Shown here in pieces: positions 17,632-26,077 of a DNA stretch of 64,000 nt. Source of the DNA: Clostridia bacterium (GTDB taxonomy: Bacteria > Bacillota > Clostridia > Oscillospirales > Acutalibacteraceae); assembly GCA_017465825.1 (NCBI GenBank), contig JAFTVI010000035.1, forward strand, positions 186,001-250,000, written 5' to 3'. The notes under the pieces are model-generated. The model did not search any database. It was not told the DNA's origin and saw nothing but the letters and a program-made list of their open reading frames with translations. Each line of letters begins with the position of its first letter. The first letter of the stretch is position 1. The translations under genes and the position numbers were made by a program.

Positions 17632-17710
17632 AACTCAATTGAAATTTTTTTATATTTTTTAAAACTATTCTGTGATTTAATAAGAATATATAAGTGAAGA
17701 GGTGAAAAAG

Positions 17711-18250
17711 GTGGATGCAGTGCAGGAAAAACGGCTTATAAAAAATACTCTTAAAGGTGATATGCAAAGTGCGGACAAGTTAATTAAGCATTATTACAAA
17801 GAGATTTATGCTTATGTGTACCGACAGACATCATCAAAGGAAACATCTATGGATATTACACAGGAGATTTTTATTTCCGTGCTGAACACTCTTCACACCT
17901 TTGACAGTAAAAAAGCCTCTTTCAGAACATGGCTTTACGCTGTGGCCTCAAACAAGATATATGACTATTACCGAAGCAAAAGGATCGTATTTGAGCCGTT
18001 TGATATATCTGAAATTGAAATAGCGGATGAATCTGATTTTACTCAGGTTGTTGAAACACATGAAACAGCAAAAGATGCAATGCGGATTCTGGTAATGCAG
18101 GATAAGCAGATACAACAAATCGTAGGTCTTAAAATTTTTTCGTCACTGACTTTCCGCGAAATAGGGCAGATACTGCAACTGAATGAAAACACGGTCAGGA
18201 CAAAATATTATGCTGTTTTAAGCAAATTGCGAAAGGAGCTGGAAAAATGA
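17711..18250 (+). CDS. ECF-type RNA polymerase sigma factor
   Basis: The product is about 179 residues from GTG 17711, which has GAGGTG six bases upstream (GTG 17702 overlaps that site). Region 2 is seen in DITQEIFISVLNTLHTF and FRTWLYAVASNKIYDYYRSK, and region 4 in LTFREIGQILQLNENTVRTKYYAVLSKLRK. This is the small group 4 sigma layout with no region 3. The stop overlaps the next gene (ATGA), so the sigma factor, a membrane protein and an ABC transporter are translationally coupled. By analogy the adjacent membrane protein may act as its anti-sigma factor, but that is inference. I found no clear promoter in the short gap behind repeat copy A. Confidence 0.88.
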   Translation: MDAVQEKRLIKNTLKGDMQSADKLIKHYYKEIYAYVYRQTSSKETSMDITQEIFISVLNTLHTFDSKKASFRTWLYAVASNKIYDYYRSKRIVFEPFDISEIEIADESDFTQVVETHETAKDAMRILVMQDKQIQQIVGLKIFSSLTFREIGQILQLNENTVRTKYYAVLSKLRKELEK

Positions 18251-18987
18251 ACATTGAATATCCGAGTGATTTTGAAATTAATGAAAGTATTGGTTATATC
18301 TGCGAAAAAGGAAAAATTAAAAAGCACGGATTTTTTGTCTTCCTGCGTGATATGACAAAGGGATTGGGCTTTGCAAACGTTTTTTACGGCATAATGGATG
18401 CAATGCTGCTCACCGGCTTTGCTTTTGCTTTGCTTTGTATGTTGTCATCTGCCATTTTAGAGCCGAATAAACAGAATTCAGCTGTGATTGCATCATTTGC
18501 TCTGGCTCCCGGTGTGTTTATAACAATGTTTCTGCTCTCGTATATCAAAGAAAAAATGTCAATGACCTATTCCGTTAAAATGACCTGTAAATATACGGTA
18601 AATCATCTTCTTGCTTACAGAATGTTTGTGTTTTCTCTGTTGGGAGCCGTTGCTGATGCAGCTTATGTTCTGCTTATCTGTATAAAAACAGATTTGAACT
18701 ATATCACCTTGCTGTGCGTTTCACTTTCTTCACTGTTTTTGTTTTCGTTGGTGCTTATTTTTGCAGTTCTCAGGTTCAACAGTATCTTTGCCCCGGTAGG
18801 ACTTCTGATTATATGGATTATTTCAAACGGCACGCTCTGGCTTTTTGTGGGTGATTTTTACGGGCGGTTTTTACAGCAGATTCCCATATGGATCTACATT
18901 GTTTTTGCAATTATGGCGGCGGCGGTGTATATAAACCGTCTGGCGGCTTTTTCCGATAAAAGGAGGACTATATATGTTAACGGTTGA
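18247..18987 (+). CDS. Membrane protein in ECF sigma/ABC operon, possible anti-sigma factor
   Basis: This 246-residue protein has a 40-residue cytoplasmic N-terminus and about six hydrophobic segments in pairs, ending in a short basic tail. No family is recognised. It overlaps the sigma gene by four bases (ATGA) and the ABC ATPase gene by 14 bases, the tightest coupling in the operon. That place is typical for anti-sigma proteins, though the classical zinc-binding HxxxCxxC motif is not seen. It could equally be a transporter accessory subunit. Confidence 0.62.
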   Translation: MNIEYPSDFEINESIGYICEKGKIKKHGFFVFLRDMTKGLGFANVFYGIMDAMLLTGFAFALLCMLSSAILEPNKQNSAVIASFALAPGVFITMFLLSYIKEKMSMTYSVKMTCKYTVNHLLAYRMFVFSLLGAVADAAYVLLICIKTDLNYITLLCVSLSSLFLFSLVLIFAVLRFNSIFAPVGLLIIWIISNGTLWLFVGDFYGRFLQQIPIWIYIVFAIMAAAVYINRLAAFSDKRRTIYVNG

Positions 18988-19840
18988 AAATGTAACAAAG
19001 AAATTCGGTAATTTTACGGTGCTTGACGATGTTTCGCTGGAGTTTGAAAACGGCGTTTACGGTCTTATTGCACCCAACGGAGCAGGCAAAACAACATTGA
19101 TGAAAATGCTTGCCACGCTCTCTTTTCCCACTTCGGGAAAGATATGCTACTGCGGTGACGATATTTTAAAGCTTGATGAAAAATACCGTGATGTTATAGG
19201 CTATCTGCCCCAGCAATTCGGCTATTACAGGGATAAAACACCGAAGCAGTATCTTAAATATCTTGCCGCGCTCAAAGGACTTGATAAAAAGGAAAGCGAC
19301 AAGAGAATAGACGAGCTGCTTGAAACTGTTTCGCTGACAGATGCGGCAAATAAAAAAATGCGTAAGTTCTCGGGCGGTATGCTGCAGCGTGTGGGAATTG
19401 CACAGGCACTTCTCAACGACCCGAAAATACTTATGCTTGACGAGCCTACAGCAGGACTTGACCCCAAAGAGAGAGTCCGTTTCAGGAACATAATTGCATC
19501 CCTTTCAAGGGACAGAATTGTTCTGCTGTCCACACATATTGTGTCCGATGTGGAGAGCATAGCAAACAAAATCATTATGATTAAAGACCACAAAATTCTT
19601 TATAACGATACGGTCAAGAATATTTGTGATCTACTTGACGGCAAGGTATTTGAAATGACCTTAAACGAGAGCGATATCACGGAATTTGAAAAAAATTATC
19701 ATATACTTTCCCAAAAAATTGAGCATAACACCGTAACCGTCAGGTTTATAAGCGATAACGGAGAGGACGAGGGAGCACAAAAAGTTTATCCCGGTCTTGA
19801 GGATGTGTTCCTCCGGATTTACGGAGATGATGTAATATGA
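18974..19840 (+). CDS. ABC transporter ATP-binding protein (BcrA/NatA type)
   Basis: The 288-residue nucleotide-binding protein has Walker A APNGAGKT at residues 33-40 (first Gly replaced by Ala), the Q-loop in YLPQQFG, signature FSGGMLQR near residue 132, Walker B ILMLDEPTAGLDP near 154 and the H-loop in LLSTHI. The C-terminal 70 residues form an extra domain seen in drug and bacteriocin exporters of this type. It overlaps the membrane protein upstream and the permease downstream (ATGA at 19837), so it should energise the four permeases that follow. Confidence 0.9.
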   Translation: MLTVENVTKKFGNFTVLDDVSLEFENGVYGLIAPNGAGKTTLMKMLATLSFPTSGKICYCGDDILKLDEKYRDVIGYLPQQFGYYRDKTPKQYLKYLAALKGLDKKESDKRIDELLETVSLTDAANKKMRKFSGGMLQRVGIAQALLNDPKILMLDEPTAGLDPKERVRFRNIIASLSRDRIVLLSTHIVSDVESIANKIIMIKDHKILYNDTVKNICDLLDGKVFEMTLNESDITEFEKNYHILSQKIEHNTVTVRFISDNGEDEGAQKVYPGLEDVFLRIYGDDVI

Positions 19841-21069
19841 ACATCCTTAAATTCGAGCTGAAAAAGCTGTTTCTGTCAAAAATGCTTTTGTTTTTGCTCA
19901 TATTCTGCTTTGTGCTGAATTTCCTTGTTGTATACAGCCAATCTTATTACGCTGAAAATTTGGAAGCAATAAGCGATATTGTATCAAAAGCAGGAGTGGA
20001 GATTAATGAGAATTCTTTAACGAAGCTTCAAAAATTATATGATGAAGAGCTTGAAAAGTTAAGGGCATTTGCACCTCTTGCGGCACAGGATATGGAAGAG
20101 TCCGGCGGTATAGACAGAGAACACTATGTAGCCGGTGTGCGGGACTATGAGTATAAGCTCAGCATTATGGAGTTGCTTATTAATGACGGCACAGAGGCTC
20201 TGCAAAATGACAGAATGGTAACGGCAGGTACTCTTTTGCTCGAAAAATATGCATCAACAGATAATAAATTGTTAAAGCTTATGTACGGCGTTGAAGCGGT
20301 TCTAGTTTTTGATAATGATTTTTCAGCGGAGTATTTTGCTCCCTCATCTGCTGTTGATATGCATTCTAAGATGTTAGGCAATGTGATTTGTGTGCTGATT
20401 ATTGAAATGATGTTTTTTGCCATGTTTATCACAGTACGCAGTTGTACTTTTGAAATGGCAGAGGGTACGCATTTTCTTGTTTATTCTGCAAAACGGGGAA
20501 GAAAAATTCAGATAGACAAAATGACAGCCTCTCTTGTAACAACAGCGGCTGTATATGGGTTGCTGTGCATTTTTACAATAAGTGTTTTTTTTATAATGAA
20601 CGATTTGAAGGAGTTTTTGTTTGTTCCCGTAAGCTCAACTATGTACGGCTCAGTGTTTACCACTCTTGATTTGAATTATTCTGAACTTATCTGTATATGT
20701 CTGCTCACGGGGCTTGCGTTATCGCTTATTGCATCTGCGTTGACATACTGCGTATGCGGATTTATAAAAAATCCTTTCGGTGCAATCGGCGGATTTATAC
20801 TTTTGCAGGCGGTGTGTCTGCTTGCAACAAACGGAATGTACAGCGAGGATATAAGCCTTTTTGATAAATTGCTGACCGCATCACCCATAGGACTGATTAT
20901 GAATTTCAGCATAGAGAATAAAGTACCGCAGATAGTTACTTCATCACTGTTTTGCGTAACGCCGAACTCAATTCCGCTGTTTGAAATATTTACCGTGATT
21001 GTGTGGATATTGATATGCTTATTGTGCGGAAAACTGTCGGAAAGGGTATTTGCAAGAAAGGAGTTGTAG
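19837..21069 (+). CDS. ABC transporter permease
   Basis: This 410-residue permease begins inside the stop of the ATPase gene. One hydrophobic segment at residues 13-33 is followed by a large extracytoplasmic region (about 35-175) and five or so hydrophobic segments in the second half, the ABC-2 type layout. A YSAKRGRKIQIDKM motif sits after the first core helix and parallels the YSSKxGRK motif of the next three genes, though overall similarity is low. The substrate is unknown. Confidence 0.8.
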   Translation: MNILKFELKKLFLSKMLLFLLIFCFVLNFLVVYSQSYYAENLEAISDIVSKAGVEINENSLTKLQKLYDEELEKLRAFAPLAAQDMEESGGIDREHYVAGVRDYEYKLSIMELLINDGTEALQNDRMVTAGTLLLEKYASTDNKLLKLMYGVEAVLVFDNDFSAEYFAPSSAVDMHSKMLGNVICVLIIEMMFFAMFITVRSCTFEMAEGTHFLVYSAKRGRKIQIDKMTASLVTTAAVYGLLCIFTISVFFIMNDLKEFLFVPVSSTMYGSVFTTLDLNYSELICICLLTGLALSLIASALTYCVCGFIKNPFGAIGGFILLQAVCLLATNGMYSEDISLFDKLLTASPIGLIMNFSIENKVPQIVTSSLFCVTPNSIPLFEIFTVIVWILICLLCGKLSERVFARKEL

Positions 21070-21076
21070 GCAGAAT

Positions 21077-22261
21077 ATGGAAATATTATTGCAGGAAATA
21101 AGAAAAATAATCAGACCGTCTGTGATTTTTATATTTTTGATTTTGTATTTCTCATCTGCTGTCTTTTTTGGATTTTTTGCGCATATACCTGCCAAAAACG
21201 CTCAGTTCAACGGTTCAGACAGTTGGTCGGCGCATGAACTTGAAACACGCAATATCAGCGTTATTATGTCCGACATAATGTTGGAGAAATACGGCTTGAC
21301 TTTAGCGGGCGATGAATTAAATGATTTTATTGAATACGCAAAAGAGTATGAAATAAATCTTGATAAGGCAATAGCCCGGAATGAATACTGCAAAATGCTC
21401 GGCATAACAAGTGACGAAGAGATAAACGAAAACTGGGAAACGCTGAAAAATAACGGTAACAGCGAAATTGCCGCCTTTTTTGAAAACACAAGCGGAAGAT
21501 ATTTTGAATATGAAGGGAATTATTATTTACCTGCTCTTGTGGCTTATTTGCAGATGACTGTTGATGAGATCAACGCAGGTACAGACAGATTCGGGGAAGA
21601 TTTTGTATTTTATGTATATAACGGCGAAGTCATATATACATTGGGCGAAGAATTGGTTACATATTATATCATATCCATGGTTTGTACAATGATTGCGATT
21701 TTACCTTACGGTGTCAGAGAAAAAAGGAGCAATATCGCAGCTCTTCAGTATTCTTCAAAAATCGGAAGAAAACTTTATTTTTACAAAACTGCGGCGGTGC
21801 TTCTGTCTTCGGCATTTTTAATGGTTATCGGTATTGCAGTTGCATTGACTTTTTATCAATGTCTGGGTATAGAAAGATATGATGATACGGTAATGGATTC
21901 ATATTTTCTTATGCAACATGAATCAGCCTACGCACCGGACTGTGTATATTCGGGGATAACCATAAAAAATCTGAGGGTCGTTTTCAGTTTGACGGTTTTT
22001 GTTTTCGGAATCATTCTTTGCGGTTTAGTTTATATTATAAGCGAAAAATTGCGAAATCCGATAACTGCATCAGCGGTTTGTCTGCCCATTTTCGGTGTGA
22101 TGTATTTTTGCAGTATAAGATACCTTTCAGATTGTGTTTATCCCGTAAATAATGTTCTGCTGTTTAAGGGTGAGGGACTTGTTGCTCTGACTGTGATGGT
22201 GGCTTTGTATGCAATAGTGTTGTTGGTTGACAGTTTGAGACAAAAGAAAAAGTCATTTTAG
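21077..22261 (+). CDS. ABC transporter permease, tandem paralogue 1
   Basis: The 395-residue product starts at ATG 21077, eight bases after the previous stop; an earlier frame opening at 21050 would overlap and has no site. It has one N-terminal membrane segment, a long acidic extracytoplasmic domain with NEYCKMLGITSDEEI, and five or six C-terminal segments with LPYGVREKRSN and QYSSKIGRKLYFYKT. The same landmarks recur in the next two genes. Permeases with large outer domains often serve in lipid-target antibiotic sensing or export, but no substrate can be assigned. Confidence 0.78.
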   Translation: MEILLQEIRKIIRPSVIFIFLILYFSSAVFFGFFAHIPAKNAQFNGSDSWSAHELETRNISVIMSDIMLEKYGLTLAGDELNDFIEYAKEYEINLDKAIARNEYCKMLGITSDEEINENWETLKNNGNSEIAAFFENTSGRYFEYEGNYYLPALVAYLQMTVDEINAGTDRFGEDFVFYVYNGEVIYTLGEELVTYYIISMVCTMIAILPYGVREKRSNIAALQYSSKIGRKLYFYKTAAVLLSSAFLMVIGIAVALTFYQCLGIERYDDTVMDSYFLMQHESAYAPDCVYSGITIKNLRVVFSLTVFVFGIILCGLVYIISEKLRNPITASAVCLPIFGVMYFCSIRYLSDCVYPVNNVLLFKGEGLVALTVMVALYAIVLLVDSLRQKKKSF

Positions 22262-22271
22262 GAGTAGTATT

Positions 22272-23489
22272 ATGAAAGTATTTTTTTATGAGCTGAAAAA
22301 GATAATGCGTCCGTCAGTCCTGATTATTATGTTTGCATTGTATCTTGCGGTAAGTGTTACGGGTGTATTTTTAAATGCACAAGCAATGAAAAACGGTTTT
22401 AATCCCGAAAGTGCAGATGACTGTGCGGATTTTGCTCAGTTTGCCGAGGTTGTTATTGCTGATTATATGCTTGAGCATTACGGCTATGCTGTTGAGGGGG
22501 ATGAGATTTACGACTTTATTGCATATCAGCAGGCGTATGAAAGCAACCTCAACAAAGCAGTAAGCGAGAATGAATACTGTAAAAAATTCGGCGTAACAAC
22601 TGCCGAGGAGCTTAGTTATGATCCCGCTATATTGGGTGAGGAGTATTATACATTTGATGAAGACGGTCGGGCACTTGAAAAGATAAAGACCGATAAATAT
22701 TCAGAATTCTTTGAAGATGCATATACTATGGGCTTTACGTACGGCGGTGAGGTTTATTATCCGCCTGTAAGCGGTTTTCTGCTTGAAAAAGCGGATAGCC
22801 TGCAAAAGGGGCTTACAGAAAACGGCGATAATTATACCTACTATGTGTATAATTCGGATGTATGCTATGTATTGGGATACGATATGTATCTGTTGCTTGT
22901 GACAGCTGTTGTTTGCACAATGATAACGGTTATCCCCTACGGTATAACTGAAAAACGCAGTAATGTTAAAAAAATGCAGTATTCATCAAAAACAGGCAGA
23001 AACATATACTTTCATAAGACAGTGGCGGTAGCTGCGGCATCATTTGTGATTCTTGCTTTGTTTATGGGCATAGCAATGCTTTATTATAATTATCTCGGTG
23101 CGGGAAAATATGATTCAACGGTTCTCAATACGTATTATATTCAGGACAGAGCATATTCCGATTCGGCTGTTTATTATAACGGCATATCGGTAAGTGAGCT
23201 TCTAAAGGTATTTATGGGGTTGACATCGGTTGTGGGAGTTTGCCTGTGCCTGTTTGTAAATATGATATGTTCAAAATTCCGCAATCCCATTACTGCACTC
23301 GTAAGCTGTCTGCCGTTGTTTGCTGTTGCCTTGGTATTGGCAAAAAGATATATTTCACAGCCTGTTTATCCGCTTGATTCAAAGCTCCTTTTCGCAAATG
23401 AAGGATTTTGTGTGACTGTTGTTATTGCGGCAGTATGTGTTGTTTCCGTGTTCTTTGACTATTTCAGACAGAGGAAAAAGTCTGTTTAG
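22272..23489 (+). CDS. ABC transporter permease, tandem paralogue 2
   Basis: This 405-residue permease starts with TTTAGGAG about seven bases upstream. It shares the layout of its neighbours: first helix, outer domain with NEYCKKFGVTTAEEL, then IPYGITEKRSNVKKMQYSSK and the GRNIYFHKT motif, ending in RQRKKSV as paralogue 1 ends in RQKKKSF. The outer domain is longer than in paralogue 1 by an insertion around DEDGRALEKIKTDKYSEFF, which is also present in paralogue 3. Confidence 0.78.
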   Translation: MKVFFYELKKIMRPSVLIIMFALYLAVSVTGVFLNAQAMKNGFNPESADDCADFAQFAEVVIADYMLEHYGYAVEGDEIYDFIAYQQAYESNLNKAVSENEYCKKFGVTTAEELSYDPAILGEEYYTFDEDGRALEKIKTDKYSEFFEDAYTMGFTYGGEVYYPPVSGFLLEKADSLQKGLTENGDNYTYYVYNSDVCYVLGYDMYLLLVTAVVCTMITVIPYGITEKRSNVKKMQYSSKTGRNIYFHKTVAVAAASFVILALFMGIAMLYYNYLGAGKYDSTVLNTYYIQDRAYSDSAVYYNGISVSELLKVFMGLTSVVGVCLCLFVNMICSKFRNPITALVSCLPLFAVALVLAKRYISQPVYPLDSKLLFANEGFCVTVVIAAVCVVSVFFDYFRQRKKSV

Positions 23490-23503
23490 AGGAAGTGAAA
23501 AAT

Positions 23504-24745
23504 ATGAAAATACTTTTTTACGAAATAAAAAAGATTTTTAAACCGTCGGTGCTTGCCGTTGTGTTGATTCTGTATGTTCTTGCAGGTACTTTAATAGGGC
23601 CTTTAAGCACTATTGAATATGCGTATAACAGTTATAACGGTGAATACGGTTTTGATCCTTCGTTGCGTGGCGGAGGCGGAAAACACTCCGAAACGGTTGT
23701 TAAAGATATGCTTATGGAGCGTTACGGTATAGCCTTGGAGGGTGAGGAGCTTTTTGACTTTATTGATTTTTTTACTCAATATTCGGAAAATCTTAATAAA
23801 GCCATAATCAATAATGAATACTGTAAAAAGTTCGGTATAACCTGTGCGGATGACCTGATGATGTCGGCATACGATATTTTGGGCGAAGAATATTACACGA
23901 TGGATGAAAACGGTCGTATTGTACAGCTGAAAGAAGACGAATATTCCCGATTTTTTGATTATGACCATATAATGTATTACGAATTTGAATACGAGGGAAA
24001 GAAATACATACCGGAAATACAAAGTTGGCTTCAGTCAAGTATGTATCATATTCAGGCGGGATTTGAACGTTCCGGCAAGGATTATGTTTATTATATTTTT
24101 GATACGGGAATAGTCAGTACATTGGGTATAAGCTTGCCAATTCTGTTTTGTGCATCAATGGCGTGTGCTATGATTGCCGTTATACCTTACGGTGTAAGGG
24201 AAATAAGAAGCGGTATTACGGATATTCAGCACTCCTCAAAAACAGGCAGAAAAATTTATCTTTATAAAATCGGGGCTGTGCTTATTTCTTCCGCAGTTTT
24301 TATGGCAGCAGGCATTGCCGTTGCTTTAGCTTACTATGAATGTATCGGTGTGGACAGATTTGATAACACAATGCTTGATTCGTATTACGGTGAATTTGAC
24401 GGTCTTTTTGCAGATAAGCTCAATAAAGTCTATTCGCAGATAACGGTAGCCGAGCTGATAAAATTCTTTTCCGTTGCGGTTTTTGTTTTGGGCATTGTTA
24501 TGTGTATTGCAGTTTACATTGTGAGCGAAAAATTTAATAATCCCATAACTGCCGCCGCGGCTTGCATACCTGTTTTCGGTGTTATGATTCTCTGCGGTTA
24601 CAGATATCTTTCTGGTTGTGTTTATCCCTGCAATCACTCGTTGTTGTTTAAAGGCGAGGGCTTGGTTGTAACGGCATTGTTTGTGCTTGCTTGTATCGCA
24701 GTTGTTATTATTGATTATCGGAAAGTGATAAATATGTCTTTTTGA
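23504..24745 (+). CDS. ABC transporter permease, tandem paralogue 3
   Basis: The 413-residue product starts at ATG 23504 with GAGGAAG eight bases upstream (GTG 23495 lies in that site). It carries NEYCKKFGITCADDL in the outer domain and IPYGVREIRSG plus QHSSKTGRKIYLYKI in the membrane half. It is the last gene of the sigma/ABC operon. With paralogues 1 and 2 it represents two rounds of duplication. Paralogues 2 and 3 share the DEDGR/DENGR insertion, so they appear closest in that part. Confidence 0.78.
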   Translation: MKILFYEIKKIFKPSVLAVVLILYVLAGTLIGPLSTIEYAYNSYNGEYGFDPSLRGGGGKHSETVVKDMLMERYGIALEGEELFDFIDFFTQYSENLNKAIINNEYCKKFGITCADDLMMSAYDILGEEYYTMDENGRIVQLKEDEYSRFFDYDHIMYYEFEYEGKKYIPEIQSWLQSSMYHIQAGFERSGKDYVYYIFDTGIVSTLGISLPILFCASMACAMIAVIPYGVREIRSGITDIQHSSKTGRKIYLYKIGAVLISSAVFMAAGIAVALAYYECIGVDRFDNTMLDSYYGEFDGLFADKLNKVYSQITVAELIKFFSVAVFVLGIVMCIAVYIVSEKFNNPITAAAACIPVFGVMILCGYRYLSGCVYPCNHSLLFKGEGLVVTALFVLACIAVVIIDYRKVINMSF

Positions 24746-24780
24746 GATGTTAACATTCAAAGAACAATTGGAAAAGAATG

Positions 24781-24809
24781 TTGAATATACACAAAATTTG
24801 TGTTATACT
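24781..24809 (+). promoter_or_regulatory. Promoter with an internal dyad, upstream of the nucleotidyltransferase
   Basis: TTGAAT (24781-24786) and TATACT (24804-24809) are 17 bases apart. The spacer holds ACACAAAATTTGTGT (24789-24803), a 15-base dyad that could be a repressor site. The transcript would carry a leader of about 300 bases including the palindromic element at 24874-25040 before reaching the gene at 25122. Confidence 0.6.
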
Positions 24810-24873
24810 CTTGTAAACAGACTCTTCACGGAAAGTTTTGATAATAATTTAGCAGAATGTTGATTTGATAAAT

Positions 24874-25040
24874 GTAGGGAGCGACGCCCTCGTCGCTCCA
24901 AATCATCAAAATCTGCGATTTTGATGATTTTATTGAACACACACATTAAAAACAAACATTTTTGAATTTGTGATAAATCTTTGAATTGATGAAAATGGTA
25001 TATTTTCATCAATCGGAGCGACGAGGGCGTCGCTCCCTAC
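24874..25040. repeat. Palindromic composite element (BIME/MITE-like)
   Basis: The outer arms, 24874-24899 and 25015-25040, are a perfect 26-bp inverted repeat. Each arm is itself a hairpin (GGAGCGACG-CCCT-CGTCGCTCC). Inside are two further hairpins: 24901-24929 (13-bp stem, AATCATCAAAATC) and 24988-25010 (GATGAAAAT/ATTTTCATC). No reading frame of note. This accounts for most of the gap 24746-25121. Confidence 0.85.
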
Positions 25041-25121
25041 GATTTACACCATTCAATTTCTGCTGCACTGAATTATTATTTCCGTGCTGAACTAAAATTA
25101 ATCAAAAAGAGGGTAACACAT

Positions 25122-25997
25122 ATGTCTAAAGATGCAACACTTGTGGTTATGGCGGCAGGTATGGGCAGCCGTTTCGGCGGTCTTAAGCAGATGGAACCTA
25201 TTTCCGAGGACGGCAGAGTTCTGCTTGATTTTTCCGCTTATGACGCAGTAAAAGCAGGCTTTACAAAGATAGTTTTTGTTATAAAAAAGGCTATTGCAGA
25301 TGATTTTATTTCAATCGTAGGCAAAAGAATTGAAAAAATGGTTAAGGTTGAGTATGTTTATCAGGAGCTTGACAAGCTTCCCGAAGGCTTTACCTGTCCT
25401 GAAGGCCGTGAGAAGCCCTGGGGTACATCTCACGCGATCCTTTGTTGCCGTGATGCTGTAAATGAGCCTTTTGCAGTCGTCAATGCTGATGACTACTACG
25501 GCAGAGGTGCATTTGAAAAAATTTACAACGAGCTTGTAAAGGATACAGACGATTACTGTATGGCAGGCTACCGCCTTAAGAACACTCTTACAGAGAACGG
25601 ATATGTTTCAAGAGGTGTTTGCGAGGTAGAAAACGGTTGCCTTACAGGTGTTGTTGAGAGAACCAAGATAATGGACTGCAAGTTTACCGAGGATGACGGC
25701 GAAAGCTGGACTGAGCTTGACCCCGATACACTTGTTTCGATGAATCTCTGGGGATTCAAGCCTGATATTTTCGGCTATCTTGAAGAGGGCTTTATAAATT
25801 TCCTTAAAGAGAAAATCAATGTTCCCAAATCAGAATACTATCTTCCGCAGACTGTGTCAGAGCTTATTGAAAGCGGTAAAAAATCAGTCAAGGTTATTCC
25901 TGCCGAGGATAAGTGGTACGGTGTTACATATAAAGAGGACAAAGCAGACGTTGTAAAAGCAATCGGTGAGTTTATTGCAGCAGGTATGTATGACTGA
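25122..25997 (+). CDS. Sugar-1-phosphate nucleotidyltransferase
   Basis: The 291-residue protein has the nucleotidyltransferase signature VMAAGMGSRFGGLKQM at residues 8-23, with the phosphate-binding Gly loop and Lys22, and the metal/sugar-binding Asp in FAVVNADDYYGR. This NTP_transferase fold activates a sugar 1-phosphate with UTP or dTTP. Length fits GalU- or RmlA-like enzymes, but key residues for substrate choice cannot be judged here. It starts with GAGGG upstream and ends just before a terminator. The mgl galactose genes nearby would fit a role in UDP-sugar metabolism. Confidence 0.82.
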   Translation: MSKDATLVVMAAGMGSRFGGLKQMEPISEDGRVLLDFSAYDAVKAGFTKIVFVIKKAIADDFISIVGKRIEKMVKVEYVYQELDKLPEGFTCPEGREKPWGTSHAILCCRDAVNEPFAVVNADDYYGRGAFEKIYNELVKDTDDYCMAGYRLKNTLTENGYVSRGVCEVENGCLTGVVERTKIMDCKFTEDDGESWTELDPDTLVSMNLWGFKPDIFGYLEEGFINFLKEKINVPKSEYYLPQTVSELIESGKKSVKVIPAEDKWYGVTYKEDKADVVKAIGEFIAAGMYD

Positions 25998-26001
25998 TTG
26001 C

Positions 26002-26030
26002 TTGACAAATATTGCTTAAAATTGTATTAT
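26002..26030 (+). promoter_or_regulatory. Promoter of the MATE exporter gene
   Basis: TTGACA (26002-26007) and TATTAT (26025-26030), 17-base spacer. The predicted start (about 26037) lies inside the left arm of the terminator that follows. Confidence 0.75.
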
Positions 26031-26062
26031 ATATCGGGTTGAAAAATACCCGATATTTTTTT
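26031..26062 (+). terminator. Terminator of the nucleotidyltransferase gene
   Basis: ATATCGGGT (26031-26039) pairs with ACCCGATAT (26048-26056), followed by T. Transcripts from upstream contain the whole hairpin, while those from the promoter at 26002 would lack most of its left arm. Confidence 0.85.
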
Positions 26063-26077
26063 GTAAAGGATATAAAA

